Shown here: positions 1 through 7,180 of the stretch, piece by piece
How positions within the stretch are numbered: position 1 is the first letter of the stretch
Layout of the letters: the number at the start of each line of letters is the position of its first letter
Notes under the pieces: generated by a model
What the model was told of the DNA's origin: nothing
Database searches by the model: none
What the model saw: only the letters and a program-made list of their open reading frames with translations
Translations under genes and position numbers: made by a program
Assembly: GCA_016292775.1 (NCBI GenBank)
Contig: JAEDFN010000036.1
Coordinates: 1 to 17,775 of the forward strand
DNA from: Paludibacteraceae bacterium
GTDB taxonomy: Bacteria > Bacteroidota > Bacteroidia > Bacteroidales > Paludibacteraceae
Direction: 5' to 3'
Length of the DNA stretch: 17,775 nucleotides

Positions 1-1
1 C

Positions 2-94
2 CTATTTTTTCTCAATTAATAGAGATTTTTGGAAATTATTTATGAGCGTTACGCATGCCTTTAATAACATTTTGTATTATTAAGAGCAAAATTA
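2..94 (-). other. Left-edge noncoding stretch, possible outward promoter
   Basis: No convincing gene lies between the window start and the thiC terminator. On the minus strand a TAATTTTG box (87-94) fits the Bacteroidota -7 motif TAnnTTTG and would drive transcription leftward out of the window. No good -33 TTTG box is placed correctly; a TTTA at 110-113 is only 15 bases away. A 22-codon minus-strand reading frame (ATG at 70, stop at 2) follows, but nothing marks it as a gene. The region is AT-rich, where chance matches to the motif are common. Confidence 0.25.
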
Positions 95-134
95 TATTAA
101 TGATAAGAATAAATATTTTAAGGGGAATGGCAAT

Positions 135-173
135 AAAAAAGTGCATTGCAATAGGTATGCAATGCACTTTTTT
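135..173 (-). terminator. Rho-independent terminator after thiC
   Basis: A perfect 16-base inverted repeat (135-150 with 158-173) surrounds a 7-base loop. The stem core is GTGCATTGCA, flanked by A6 on one side and T6 on the other. Read on the minus strand it lies 20 bases past the thiC stop and ends in a U-tract, so it should end the thi transcript. The symmetric A/T tracts would also let it stop transcription arriving from the left. Confidence 0.92.
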
Positions 174-193
174 GATGTTATGATTACTACAAT

Positions 194-1897
194 TTATTTA
201 CGGATATCGCGGCTCAGCTTCATAGCGCAGAAGTTAGGACCGCACATTGTGCAGTACTCGCCATCGGTATGACGGCCTTCGTTGAAGTAGTCGAGGGCAC
301 GGTCGGGATCGAGACTGAGGTGGAATTGGTCGCGCCAGCGGAATTCGTAGCGGGCTTTACTGAGGGCATTATCACGGATTTGTGCTCCAGGGTGACCTTT
401 TGCGAGGTCGGCAGCATGGGCAGCCATCTTATATGTAATTACGCCCACACGAACATCCTCTCTGTTAGGGAGTCCGAGGTGCTCTTTCGGAGTGACATAG
501 CAGAGCATCGCAGTGCCGAGCCATCCGATTTGTGCGGCTCCGATAGCGGAGGTGATATGGTCATAACCCGGTGCGATATCGGTAACGAGCGGACCAAGAG
601 TGTAGAACGGTGCATTATGGCACTTCTCGATTTGACGCTCCATATTCTCTTTGATTTTGTGGAGAGGCACATGACCCGGACCCTCTATAAATGCCTGTAC
701 ATTATATTTCCAAGCTCGCTCAACGAGTTCGCCGAGTGTGTCGAGTTCTGCAAATTGTGCTTCATCATTAGCATCGTAGATAGAACCGGGACGGAGGCCA
801 TCACCGAGAGAAATTGCAACGTCGTATTGTGCAAGGATTTCGCAAATTTCATCGAAATGCTCGTAAAGGAAGCTCTCTTTATCATGGATAAGGCACCATT
901 TGCTCATGATAGATCCGCCACGGCTAACTATACCGGTGAGGCGTTTGTCGGCAAGATGCACGTTATGACGGCGAATACCGGCATGAATAGTGAAATAGTC
1001 GACGCCCTGCTCGCATTGCTCGATAAGGGTATCGCGATAGATTTCCCAAGAGAGGTCTTCTACTTTACCATCCACTTTTTCAAGGGCTTGATAGATAGGC
1101 ACAGTACCTACAGGAACGGGGCAATTTCGAATAATCCACTCACGAGTTTCGTGAATATTGGCACCGGTAGAGAGGTCCATCAACGTATCGCCGCCCCATT
1201 TACAGCTCCATACGGCTTTATCCACCTCTTCATCAATACTTGAAGTAGTAGCTGAGTTTCCGATATTTGTATTTATTTTTACATAGAATTTAGAACCTAT
1301 AATCATTGGTTCCGCTTCCGGGTGGTTGATATTTGCAGGAAGAACCGCCTGACCGCAAGCTATTTGTTGGCGTACAAATTCCGGAGTGATATAAGTGTCG
1401 ATACCGAGCTCTTTGCAATTCATGTTTTCACGGATAGCAACGTACTCCATTTCGGGAGTAATGATACCCTGTTTTGCGTAATACATCTGGGTACAGCATT
1501 TTCCTTTTTTTGCGCGATAAGGGAGTGCGATATGCTCAAAGCGGAGATGGTCGAGCGACTTATCATCGCGGCGCATTTTTCCGTATTCGCTTGTAACGGA
1601 AGGGAGTTTCTCTACATCGCCACGCTCTAAAATCCATGGTTCACGGATGCGTTCGATACCTTTTTTAAGGTCGACAGTGATATTCGGGTCGGTAAACGGT
1701 CCGCTTGTATCATAAACGAGTATAGGGTCGTTTGGAGTGGTAACCTTCTCTCCATTAACAATATTGACTGTAGGAGTAAGGTTTACTTTCCGCATTCCGA
1801 CGCGAATAAAAGGGAACATTTCTCCTTGGAGGTACACTTTCTCCGGTTTTGCGAAATATTCTTTTTTATTCTCTTTTTTATTTTCGTTATTATCCAT
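194..1897 (-). CDS. thiC: Phosphomethylpyrimidine synthase ThiC
   Basis: ThiC is a radical-SAM enzyme that rearranges aminoimidazole ribotide into HMP phosphate, the pyrimidine half of thiamine, in the cytoplasm. The product is about 567 residues, normal for bacterial ThiC without a plant-type extension. The C-terminus carries the ThiC-type cluster motif CX2CX4C (Cys549, Cys552, Cys557) that binds the [4Fe-4S] cluster. Family blocks such as GNSATTSS, DLSTG, EGPGHVPL and TDIAPGYDHITSAIG are all present. I chose the ATG at 1897, which follows a very AT-rich stretch and begins a Lys/Glu/Asn-rich leader before YLQGE. An upstream in-frame ATG at 1927 would add ten residues and looks less likely. 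It is the last gene of the riboswitch-controlled operon, 94 bases after thiG, and is followed by a strong terminator. Confidence 0.97.
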   Translation of the reverse strand: MDNNENKKENKKEYFAKPEKVYLQGEMFPFIRVGMRKVNLTPTVNIVNGEKVTTPNDPILVYDTSGPFTDPNITVDLKKGIERIREPWILERGDVEKLPSVTSEYGKMRRDDKSLDHLRFEHIALPYRAKKGKCCTQMYYAKQGIITPEMEYVAIRENMNCKELGIDTYITPEFVRQQIACGQAVLPANINHPEAEPMIIGSKFYVKINTNIGNSATTSSIDEEVDKAVWSCKWGGDTLMDLSTGANIHETREWIIRNCPVPVGTVPIYQALEKVDGKVEDLSWEIYRDTLIEQCEQGVDYFTIHAGIRRHNVHLADKRLTGIVSRGGSIMSKWCLIHDKESFLYEHFDEICEILAQYDVAISLGDGLRPGSIYDANDEAQFAELDTLGELVERAWKYNVQAFIEGPGHVPLHKIKENMERQIEKCHNAPFYTLGPLVTDIAPGYDHITSAIGAAQIGWLGTAMLCYVTPKEHLGLPNREDVRVGVITYKMAAHAADLAKGHPGAQIRDNALSKARYEFRWRDQFHLSLDPDRALDYFNEGRHTDGEYCTMCGPNFCAMKLSRDIRK

Positions 1898-1954
1898 AAT
1901 ATTAAATATTTTCGGGCATAAAGCCATTTTATGACTATAAAATATTCTCTCTTA

Positions 1955-1984
1955 CTCGGAGTATTTTTGGATATATCTTCCGAG
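1955..1984 (-). repeat. Inverted repeat in the thiG-thiC gap
   Basis: CTCGGA (1955-1960) and TCCGAG (1979-1984) form a 6-base stem around an 18-base AT-rich loop inside the 94-base spacer between thiG and thiC. It has no U-tract, so it is not a standard terminator. It could be an mRNA processing or stability element, or chance. Confidence 0.35.
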
Positions 1985-1991
1985 CTGCATT

Positions 1992-2768
1992 TTACTCGTT
2001 TAAGAATGCGGTAAGAGGAGAAGAAGCAGAGGCTTGCATATTGAAAGTTACAGCGCCGAGGCCTGCTTCGTAAGCGCGACGGCCAGCAATAGCGGCTTCA
2101 CGGAAAGCGACGGCCATCTCTTCGGGGTTTGCAGCCACGGCGATAGCGGTATTTACAAGCACTGCATCGGCACCCATTTCGAGGGCGGCAGCGGCATGAC
2201 TTGGTGCTCCGATGCCGGCATCTACAACTACAGGAACATTAGATTGCTCTACAATAAGTTGTATAAAATCGCGAGTTACGAGACCGCGATTAGTACCGAT
2301 TGGGGCGGCAAGAGGCATTACCGTAGCGGCACCGGCTTCTTCGAGTTGACGGCAGAGAATAGGGTCTGCTTGGCAATAAGGGAGCACTACAAACCCGAGT
2401 TTTACCAATTTCTCGGTAGCCTTAAGAGTCTCTACAGAGTCGGGCAAAAGGTGACGAGGGTCGGGGTGAATTTCCAGTTTGAGCCAATTTGTACCAAAAG
2501 CCTCGCGTGACATTTGTGCGGCGAAAACAGCCTCTTCCGCATTGCGAGCTCCTGACGTATTAGGTAACAATTGAATTGAAGGGGAGATAATATGACGCAA
2601 CATATCATCATTTTCATCATTCAATTCAATACGGCGCATTGCAACGGTAACCATTTCCGTGCCGGAAGCCACTATTGCCTTCTGCATCAATTCATTATTC
2701 GGGAATTTTCCGGTTCCCAAAAAGAGGCGGGAATTAAACTCCCTACCTGCAATAATTAATTTGTCCAT
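1992..2768 (-). CDS. thiG: Thiazole synthase ThiG
   Basis: ThiG is a TIM-barrel enzyme that condenses 1-deoxy-D-xylulose 5-phosphate, dehydroglycine and the sulfur carried on ThiS thiocarboxylate into the thiazole phosphate of thiamine. The 258-residue product has the usual length. It opens with the family pattern LIIAGREFNSRLFLGTGKF. The Schiff-base lysine is very likely Lys97, in the block KLEIHPD. The phosphate-binding C-terminal half VVDAGIGAPSHAA...GADAVLVNTAIA is also intact. The start at 2768 follows thiE by 17 bases in the same operon. The enzyme needs dehydroglycine from ThiH or ThiO, and neither gene is in this window. Confidence 0.97.
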   Translation of the reverse strand: MDKLIIAGREFNSRLFLGTGKFPNNELMQKAIVASGTEMVTVAMRRIELNDENDDMLRHIISPSIQLLPNTSGARNAEEAVFAAQMSREAFGTNWLKLEIHPDPRHLLPDSVETLKATEKLVKLGFVVLPYCQADPILCRQLEEAGAATVMPLAAPIGTNRGLVTRDFIQLIVEQSNVPVVVDAGIGAPSHAAAALEMGADAVLVNTAIAVAANPEEMAVAFREAAIAGRRAYEAGLGAVTFNMQASASSPLTAFLNE

Positions 2769-2785
2769 ATTATTTAAAAAAAGTT

Positions 2786-3421
2786 TTATTTCAATTTATT
2801 CAAAAGCAAACGTGTTTGCTCCACTTGATTTTTTGCATTTAATATCGTGCCACTCACAGCAATACCTTGCACTCCGGTGCTCATTATTTCAGGTATATCG
2901 GATTCTACAATACCACCGATAGCCACTACCGGCACCGTGATAATATCAGTGTTGCTCATCAATGATTTATAGCCTTCGATACCGAGTAAGGGACTTAGAT
3001 TTTGCTTTGTGGTGGTATAGCGAAAAGGACCGACTCCGAGGTAATCGGCACCGAGAGAAATATGATGATGTGCTTGCTCTACGGTATTTGCCGTGCCGCC
3101 GATAATAAAATTTTCTCCCAATATCTTACGGGCTTCGTCGATAGGCATATCTTTAAGCCCGAGGTGCACACCATCCAAATTAAGGCGAAGAGCTATTTCC
3201 ACCTCATCATCAATAAGCAGCACAGCATCATTTTTTCGGCATTCCGCTTTCAATATTTCGGCAACCGAGATAATCTCTTCACGAGGAAAATTCTTCATAC
3301 GCAATTGTACCCAACGGCATCCGCCTTCCAGCACATTCAAAGTGCCGTTTATAATTTCTTCGGCAGAGCCACCATGAGTGATAAACTGCAACTTACTCCA
3401 GCTACACCCGCGTATCATCAT
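2786..3421 (-). CDS. thiE: Thiamine-phosphate synthase ThiE
   Basis: ThiE joins HMP pyrophosphate to thiazole phosphate to give thiamine monophosphate. With the ATG at 3421 the product is 211 residues, typical for this TIM-barrel family. Conserved blocks are KLQFITHG at the N-terminus, QLRMK (about 39-43), DGVHLG (about 83-88), GPFRYTTTK (about 131-139) and VVAIGGI near 166-171. The commonly seen Asn-Asp-Arg triplet before the DGVHLG block reads Asp-Asp-Glu here, a possibly lineage-specific change. A GTG at 3436 would overlap thiS by 11 bases. I prefer the ATG at 3421 (or the adjacent one at 3418), which lies just past the thiS stop and 7 bases downstream of GGAGGG. It is the second gene of the thi operon. 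Confidence 0.94.
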   Translation of the reverse strand: MMIRGCSWSKLQFITHGGSAEEIINGTLNVLEGGCRWVQLRMKNFPREEIISVAEILKAECRKNDAVLLIDDEVEIALRLNLDGVHLGLKDMPIDEARKILGENFIIGGTANTVEQAHHHISLGADYLGVGPFRYTTTKQNLSPLLGIEGYKSLMSNTDIITVPVVAIGGIVESDIPEIMSTGVQGIAVSGTILNAKNQVEQTRLLLNKLK

Positions 3422-3425
3422 AACA

Positions 3426-3623
3426 CTACCCTCCACAAGCAGCCTTTATTATCAAGATATTATCGCCTTCAGAAAGAGAATAATTTTTCCATTCTTCGCG
3501 AGAAATCATAGTATTATTTACTGCGACAGCCACACCACGCTCCGGCAAAGCCATGGTTTCTAACAATTGACTGAGGTAAGCAACATCGTGCTCCACCATC
3601 TCTCCGTTTACTTTTAATTTCAT
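3426..3623 (-). CDS. thiS: Sulfur carrier protein ThiS
   Basis: This 65-residue ubiquitin-like protein carries the sulfur for thiazole formation as a C-terminal thiocarboxylate. Its length is typical, and it ends in the required Gly-Gly (AACGG). The N-terminal strand MKLKVNGE and the segment DNILIIKAACGG match the family. It is the first gene of the operon, starting only about 7 bases after the U-tract of the riboswitch terminator, so terminated transcripts would stop right before its ATG. The two glycine codons GGA GGG also form a purine-rich stretch just upstream of thiE. Activation normally needs ThiF, which is not encoded nearby. Confidence 0.96.
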   Translation of the reverse strand: MKLKVNGEMVEHDVAYLSQLLETMALPERGVAVAVNNTMISREEWKNYSLSEGDNILIIKAACGG

Positions 3624-3630
3624 ATCTCTA

Positions 3631-3667
3631 AAAAATAAAAAACCTTCTTACTTTTTCAAGCAGAAGG
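3631..3667 (-). terminator. Riboswitch expression-platform terminator before thiS
   Basis: Read on the minus strand, CCTTCT pairs with AGAAGG (3643-3648 with 3662-3667) and an inner CTT/AAG helix closes a GAAA tetraloop. The run TTTTTTATTTTT (3631-3642) follows at once. This is an intrinsic terminator between the TPP aptamer and the thiS start. Its 5' half is part of ACTCCTTCT (3662-3670), which can pair instead with the start of the aptamer, so it is best read as the switch terminator. Confidence 0.85.
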
Positions 3668-3690
3668 AGTAACAATTATTATTCAAACTA

Positions 3691-3779
3691 TCAAAAATCC
3701 CTACAGCAGCATTATCTGCATCAGGTAATTAGAGTATAATCTCAGCCATATACATTATTTATATAGCACCCCTTCTTGA
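3691..3779 (-). ncRNA. TPP riboswitch (THI element) aptamer
   Basis: The minus strand contains the hallmark TPP aptamer segments in order: GGGGTGC (3767-3773), GGCTGAGA (3740-3747), ACCTGATGCAGATAATGC (within 3708-3725), and GTAGGGA closing the core (3698-3704). The outer helix P1 forms between TCAAGAA (3773-3779) and TTTTTGA (3691-3697), seven pairs including one G-U. It lies upstream of thiS and controls a thiamine operon, which is the classic context. Because an intrinsic terminator follows, TPP binding should favour termination and shut the operon off when thiamine is sufficient. Confidence 0.95.
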
Positions 3780-3784
3780 CAATG

Positions 3785-3814
3785 CAAAGTAACACAAACT
3801 TATTCATATTACAA
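3785..3814 (-). promoter_or_regulatory. Probable thi operon promoter
   Basis: On the minus strand TTACTTTG (3785-3792) matches the Bacteroidota -7 consensus TAnnTTTG with one mismatch. A TTG (3812-3814) lies 19 bases upstream as a -33 candidate. Transcription would begin near 3778-3780, right at the first bases of helix P1, which fits a riboswitch leader with no extra 5' sequence. Confidence 0.6.
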
Positions 3815-4035
3815 TCATATATTTTGTTAAATTTCCTTAAATCATCTACATCAATATGAAATTCAATTAATTAATAAAAAAAAAGCATTATATTTGCAAG
3901 TTGCAAGGAGTGTGAATGACAGAAAAAGAAAAGCAGGAATTTAATTGAGAAAAAATGCTAATTTACAACAAACAGACAAGGCGGCACAACCTATTTGTAT
4001 CACATTGTATATCAGCATAATAATAGAGTAAACGA
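3815..4035. other. Divergent intergenic region and thiD leader
   Basis: Together with the riboswitch leader this forms a 415-base gene-free stretch between thiS and thiD. It holds the outer edge of the thi promoter on the left and the thiD promoter at 3889-3896. The rest is AT-rich. The thiD leader of about 135 bases shows no second THI element. A ten-codon ATG frame at 3916-3948 is preceded by GGAG, but it is too short to call a gene. Confidence 0.6.
3889..3896 (+). promoter_or_regulatory. Candidate thiD promoter (-7 box)
   Basis: TATATTTG is a full match to the TAnnTTTG -7 motif, and it is followed by GCAAG as in the other promoters of this window. No clear TTTG -33 box lies about 20 bases upstream, where the sequence is TTAATTAAT. 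The predicted start near 3902 would give thiD a leader of roughly 135 bases. Confidence 0.45.
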
Positions 4036-4038
4036 TTG

Positions 4039-4854
4039 ATGAAACAATATAAAAAAGTACTCACAATAGCCGGAAGCGACTCGGGCGGAGGGGCAGGAAT
4101 TCAGGCGGATATAAAAACTATATCTGCATGCGGATGCTATGCCGAATCGGTAATTACAGCCATTACTGCACAAAATACTCAGGAAGTAAAATCAATACAC
4201 CCGATACCGCCACAGATGGTGTACGACCAGTTGACATGCGTGATGAACGACCTTGGTGCCGACGCTATAAAGACGGGGATGTTACTCTCGAAAGAGATAA
4301 TGGAGGTGCTATACATATATTTTTCCGAGCACCATCACAGCAACATAGTTGTTGACCCCGTAATGATATCCACATCCGACAACCCACTCATCACCGACGA
4401 CTCTATAGAGTATATGAAAAGCAATATTCTGCCGTTAGCAAGAGTGATAACGCCGAATATCCCGGAGGCTGAAGTGCTCCTCGATGGTGAAAAAATTGAC
4501 GATGAGAATATGGAAATTGCCGCAAAAAAAATTGCAAGGCGATATAACGTGTCGGTATTGTTGAAAGCGGGCCATATTGAAAAAGATTTTATTACAGATC
4601 TGTTTTACAACAATGAGAATGGCAAAATTCTGAAATTAGGATCGAAAAAGATTGTCACAAAAAATACTCACGGCACCGGCTGTACCATGTCGTCGGCACT
4701 GGCATCAATGCTGGCTCATGGGCATGACTTGGACAATGCTGTGGCACTGAGTCACAAATACATAAAAGAGGCTATTATTGCCGGAGCAAATTATGAAATA
4801 GGACACGGGCACGGACCTGTGAAACATTTCTATAACATTTGGAAAGAAGATTAA
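4039..4854 (+). CDS. thiD: Hydroxymethylpyrimidine/phosphomethylpyrimidine kinase ThiD
   Basis: ThiD phosphorylates HMP and HMP phosphate to HMP pyrophosphate, the pyrimidine substrate of ThiE. The 271-residue protein belongs to the ribokinase-like fold. Visible family blocks are LTIAGSDSGGGAGIQADIKT at the N-terminus, TAITAQNT, AIKTGML, VVDPVMIS, TPNIPEAE, and the anion-hole/catalytic block THGTGCTMSSALAS. The C-terminal GHGHGPVKH is also typical. I start at the ATG at 4039; a TTG directly before it (4036) is in frame but not needed. It is transcribed away from the thi operon from a shared intergenic region and has no riboswitch of its own. It is not fused to ThiE as in some lineages. Confidence 0.95.
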   Translation: MKQYKKVLTIAGSDSGGGAGIQADIKTISACGCYAESVITAITAQNTQEVKSIHPIPPQMVYDQLTCVMNDLGADAIKTGMLLSKEIMEVLYIYFSEHHHSNIVVDPVMISTSDNPLITDDSIEYMKSNILPLARVITPNIPEAEVLLDGEKIDDENMEIAAKKIARRYNVSVLLKAGHIEKDFITDLFYNNENGKILKLGSKKIVTKNTHGTGCTMSSALASMLAHGHDLDNAVALSHKYIKEAIIAGANYEIGHGHGPVKHFYNIWKED

Positions 4855-4963
4855 GATTTAGAAAATTACTTCTCATTACACGCTTCAATATCAAGAAATA
4901 AAACAGATGTTGCAACGCTGTAATGAAAATAATTTTTAAACATCATTTAAATAAAACTATAAG

Positions 4964-6595
4964 ATGAGAAAAAAAACAATAACTGTATTATTTGCAGTTT
5001 TATTATTTATCAGTTCCGCTTTCTGTAAAGAGAGTGAAACTGCAGTAGTGATAACTTGGAATGATTTGATGAACAATCCGAGCAATTATATAGGCAGCAC
5101 TGTAGAGATACACGACACACTCTATATAATAAGCGTAAATAATTGGAACAAACACGGCGAGGTGGAGATATCCAACGAAAGGCAGATGTCGCCTACCGAC
5201 ATTGCATTGCCGGCGTCAACAGAATACACTACGATATTGAATAAGAATAACAATAACAGGGTGACACTCTCTGACGGTTCGAGCACGACATATCCCAATC
5301 CACGGCCATGGCAAGATGCCGACGGAACCTGTCGCACCGGGCAGTACACCACCCTACTCAGAGGTGTATTCTCTCAATCACAATACGGCTATACCATCAC
5401 ACCGACAACAACACCGGTATTCCAAGGTAATCCGCGCCCGACAGCTGTAACAAACCTTGGCGATTACAATTTAAAGATTTGCTCTTTTAACCTGAGATTA
5501 TACTTGACAAGCGGTTACGGCAATGGATTCGGACCTGACAATGAGGCAGATGCCGAAAAGCAACACAACAAGATAATGAAAGCATTAGAGGCTATAGATG
5601 CCGACATTTTCGGATTGATAGAGGTACAACAAGGGCAAGATGCATTGGCAAAAATCACCAATTCCCTCAACGCACTAAACAACGGAAAACACTACTCTTA
5701 TATCGATGACGGCACTAAGGTGAGCGGGACGTTTACCAAAGTTGGATTCGTGTATCGCGACGACTTGTTAGAGCCACTGCGACAAATACAATCAAACAAC
5801 ACGGGAGTAAACCACCGCAAAAAAGGGCAAGGATTCAAAATGAAAAGTAACAACGAATCTATTGTGGTATTACTCAACCACTTCAAGGCAAAATCCGGAC
5901 AAGGAAGTGGGGATAACGCCGATATTAACGATGGTCAAGGATCGTTTAACGGTGACAGAGTACGCGAAGCCACGGCAATAATTACCTTTGCCCAATCATG
6001 TGCAAGATATTTCGGCGATGATGATGTCATTATCATGGGAGACCTTAATGCATACACACAAGAAGACCCGATTAGAATAATCGCTGATGCCGGATACACC
6101 AACCTGATTAAGCAATATGGAGGCGAAAAAGCCTACTCTTACGTATTTGGCGGCAACATAGGCTGTCTTGACCACGCCTTTGCAAACGCATCACTGAGTG
6201 CACAAGCCACCGGATGCCAAGTATTCCATATCAACGCTGACGAATCTTCGGTTTTCTATTACGACGGATACAGTTATAACAACGACATGTACAAGAGTAG
6301 CGACCACGACCCCGTAGTAATAGCATTCAACCTGAACGGCACAACAACAGAAAATGACATTTTAATAAACGAAACATCTTCGGTTATCTACGGAAACGGT
6401 GACATAATCGGAATTGCAAACGCCATTGATAATAAAATGGAACTCTACGATATCAACGGCAAACAGATATTGAGTTCCGAAATAGACACATACGATTATA
6501 CATTAAACATAAGCACATTAGCCAAAGGAGTATATATTATCAGACTAACGAACTCCGCCGGCGACATACAAACCTTAAAACTAATCAGATACTAA
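4964..6595 (+). CDS. Secreted nuclease: OB-fold, endonuclease/exonuclease/phosphatase domain, T9SS sorting tail
   Basis: This 543-residue protein starts with a signal peptide (about 1-21, no clear lipobox). Residues about 28-155 resemble the OB-fold domain found before extracellular nuclease domains (ITWNDLMNNPSNYIGSTVEI, then YTTLLRGVF). Residues about 168-456 form the endonuclease/exonuclease/phosphatase fold. Its metal and catalytic motifs are SFNLRLY (Asn176), GLIEVQ (Glu220), LNHF (His306), IMGDLNAY (Asp360, Asn362) and SSDHDP (Asp447, His448). The last 65 residues (KMELYDINGKQILSS... to KLIRY) match the type IX secretion C-terminal sorting domain, so the protein is probably exported across the outer membrane. 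Scavenging of extracellular DNA is the likely role; the exact substrate is inferred. It sits 109 bases after thiD with no obvious promoter and 27 bases before the HD gene. Confidence 0.87.
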   Translation: MRKKTITVLFAVLLFISSAFCKESETAVVITWNDLMNNPSNYIGSTVEIHDTLYIISVNNWNKHGEVEISNERQMSPTDIALPASTEYTTILNKNNNNRVTLSDGSSTTYPNPRPWQDADGTCRTGQYTTLLRGVFSQSQYGYTITPTTTPVFQGNPRPTAVTNLGDYNLKICSFNLRLYLTSGYGNGFGPDNEADAEKQHNKIMKALEAIDADIFGLIEVQQGQDALAKITNSLNALNNGKHYSYIDDGTKVSGTFTKVGFVYRDDLLEPLRQIQSNNTGVNHRKKGQGFKMKSNNESIVVLLNHFKAKSGQGSGDNADINDGQGSFNGDRVREATAIITFAQSCARYFGDDDVIIMGDLNAYTQEDPIRIIADAGYTNLIKQYGGEKAYSYVFGGNIGCLDHAFANASLSAQATGCQVFHINADESSVFYYDGYSYNNDMYKSSDHDPVVIAFNLNGTTTENDILINETSSVIYGNGDIIGIANAIDNKMELYDINGKQILSSEIDTYDYTLNISTLAKGVYIIRLTNSAGDIQTLKLIRY

Positions 6596-6622
6596 AATCA
6601 AACACAAAAAAAAGCGAGACAG

Positions 6623-7159
6623 ATGAATCCTTACGATATTATAGAGAAATATTATGACCCGGGGAGCGAGCTTTACAAGATACTTGTAGACCACTCGGAA
6701 AAAGTAAAAGAAAAGGCATTGACCTTAGCATCACGACATCCGGAGTTAGGAATAGACATGGAATTTTTAGCAGAAGGAGCAATGCTGCACGACATAGGAA
6801 TATTCATGACCGACGCCCCGGGAATACAATGTTTCGGCACACACAAATATGTGGAACACGGCTATTTAGGTGCAAATCTTATGCGCCAAGAGGGCTATGA
6901 AAGGCACGCCTTGGTATGTGAACGCCACACCGGTACCGGGTTGAGCATTGATTATATCTTGCTGAACAACCTGCCACTTCCGATTCGTAACTACATTCCG
7001 GAGAGCATTGAAGAACAACTTATTTGCTATGCCGACAAATATTACTCCAAAAATCGATTGGATAAAGAATTTACCGCCGAAGAGATAGAGAGAAAACTCA
7101 TGAAATGGGGATACGACGGCGTATTGAAATTCAAACATTGGAAAGAAATTTTTGAATAA
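6623..7159 (+). CDS. HD-domain phosphohydrolase
   Basis: The 178-residue cytoplasmic protein has no signal peptide or membrane segment. It has the HD metal-binding pattern: His24 (VDHSEKV), His56-Asp57 in the HDIG motif (GAMLHDIGIF), further histidines at 79 and 102 (HGYLGA, CERHTG), and Asp138 (ICYADKYYSK). This is the small stand-alone HDIG subfamily common in Bacteroidales and annotated as predicted hydrolases. Such domains usually hydrolyse nucleotides or phosphate esters; the substrate cannot be read from the sequence. It is 27 bases after the nuclease gene and 21 bases before lpxK, so the three are probably co-transcribed. A nucleotide-salvage role linked to the nuclease is possible but only inferred. 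Confidence 0.85.
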   Translation: MNPYDIIEKYYDPGSELYKILVDHSEKVKEKALTLASRHPELGIDMEFLAEGAMLHDIGIFMTDAPGIQCFGTHKYVEHGYLGANLMRQEGYERHALVCERHTGTGLSIDYILLNNLPLPIRNYIPESIEEQLICYADKYYSKNRLDKEFTAEEIERKLMKWGYDGVLKFKHWKEIFE

Positions 7160-7180
7160 AAAACCCTCAACATATAAATC

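Noticed and set aside
269..1243. Long open frame (324 codons) on the plus strand opposite thiC
   Set aside because: It lies wholly within thiC on the opposite strand. Its translation shows no family resemblance, while the minus strand encodes a complete ThiC with its cluster motif.
3916..3948. Ten-codon ATG frame in the thiD leader, preceded by GGAG
   Set aside because: It is too short and has no attenuator hairpin or repeated codons to support a leader peptide, and a GGAG match by chance is likely.
4875..4924. ATTACA...TGTAAT inverted repeat between thiD and the nuclease gene
   Set aside because: It has a six-base AT-rich stem, a long loop and no U-tract. It is not a credible terminator or operator on this evidence.
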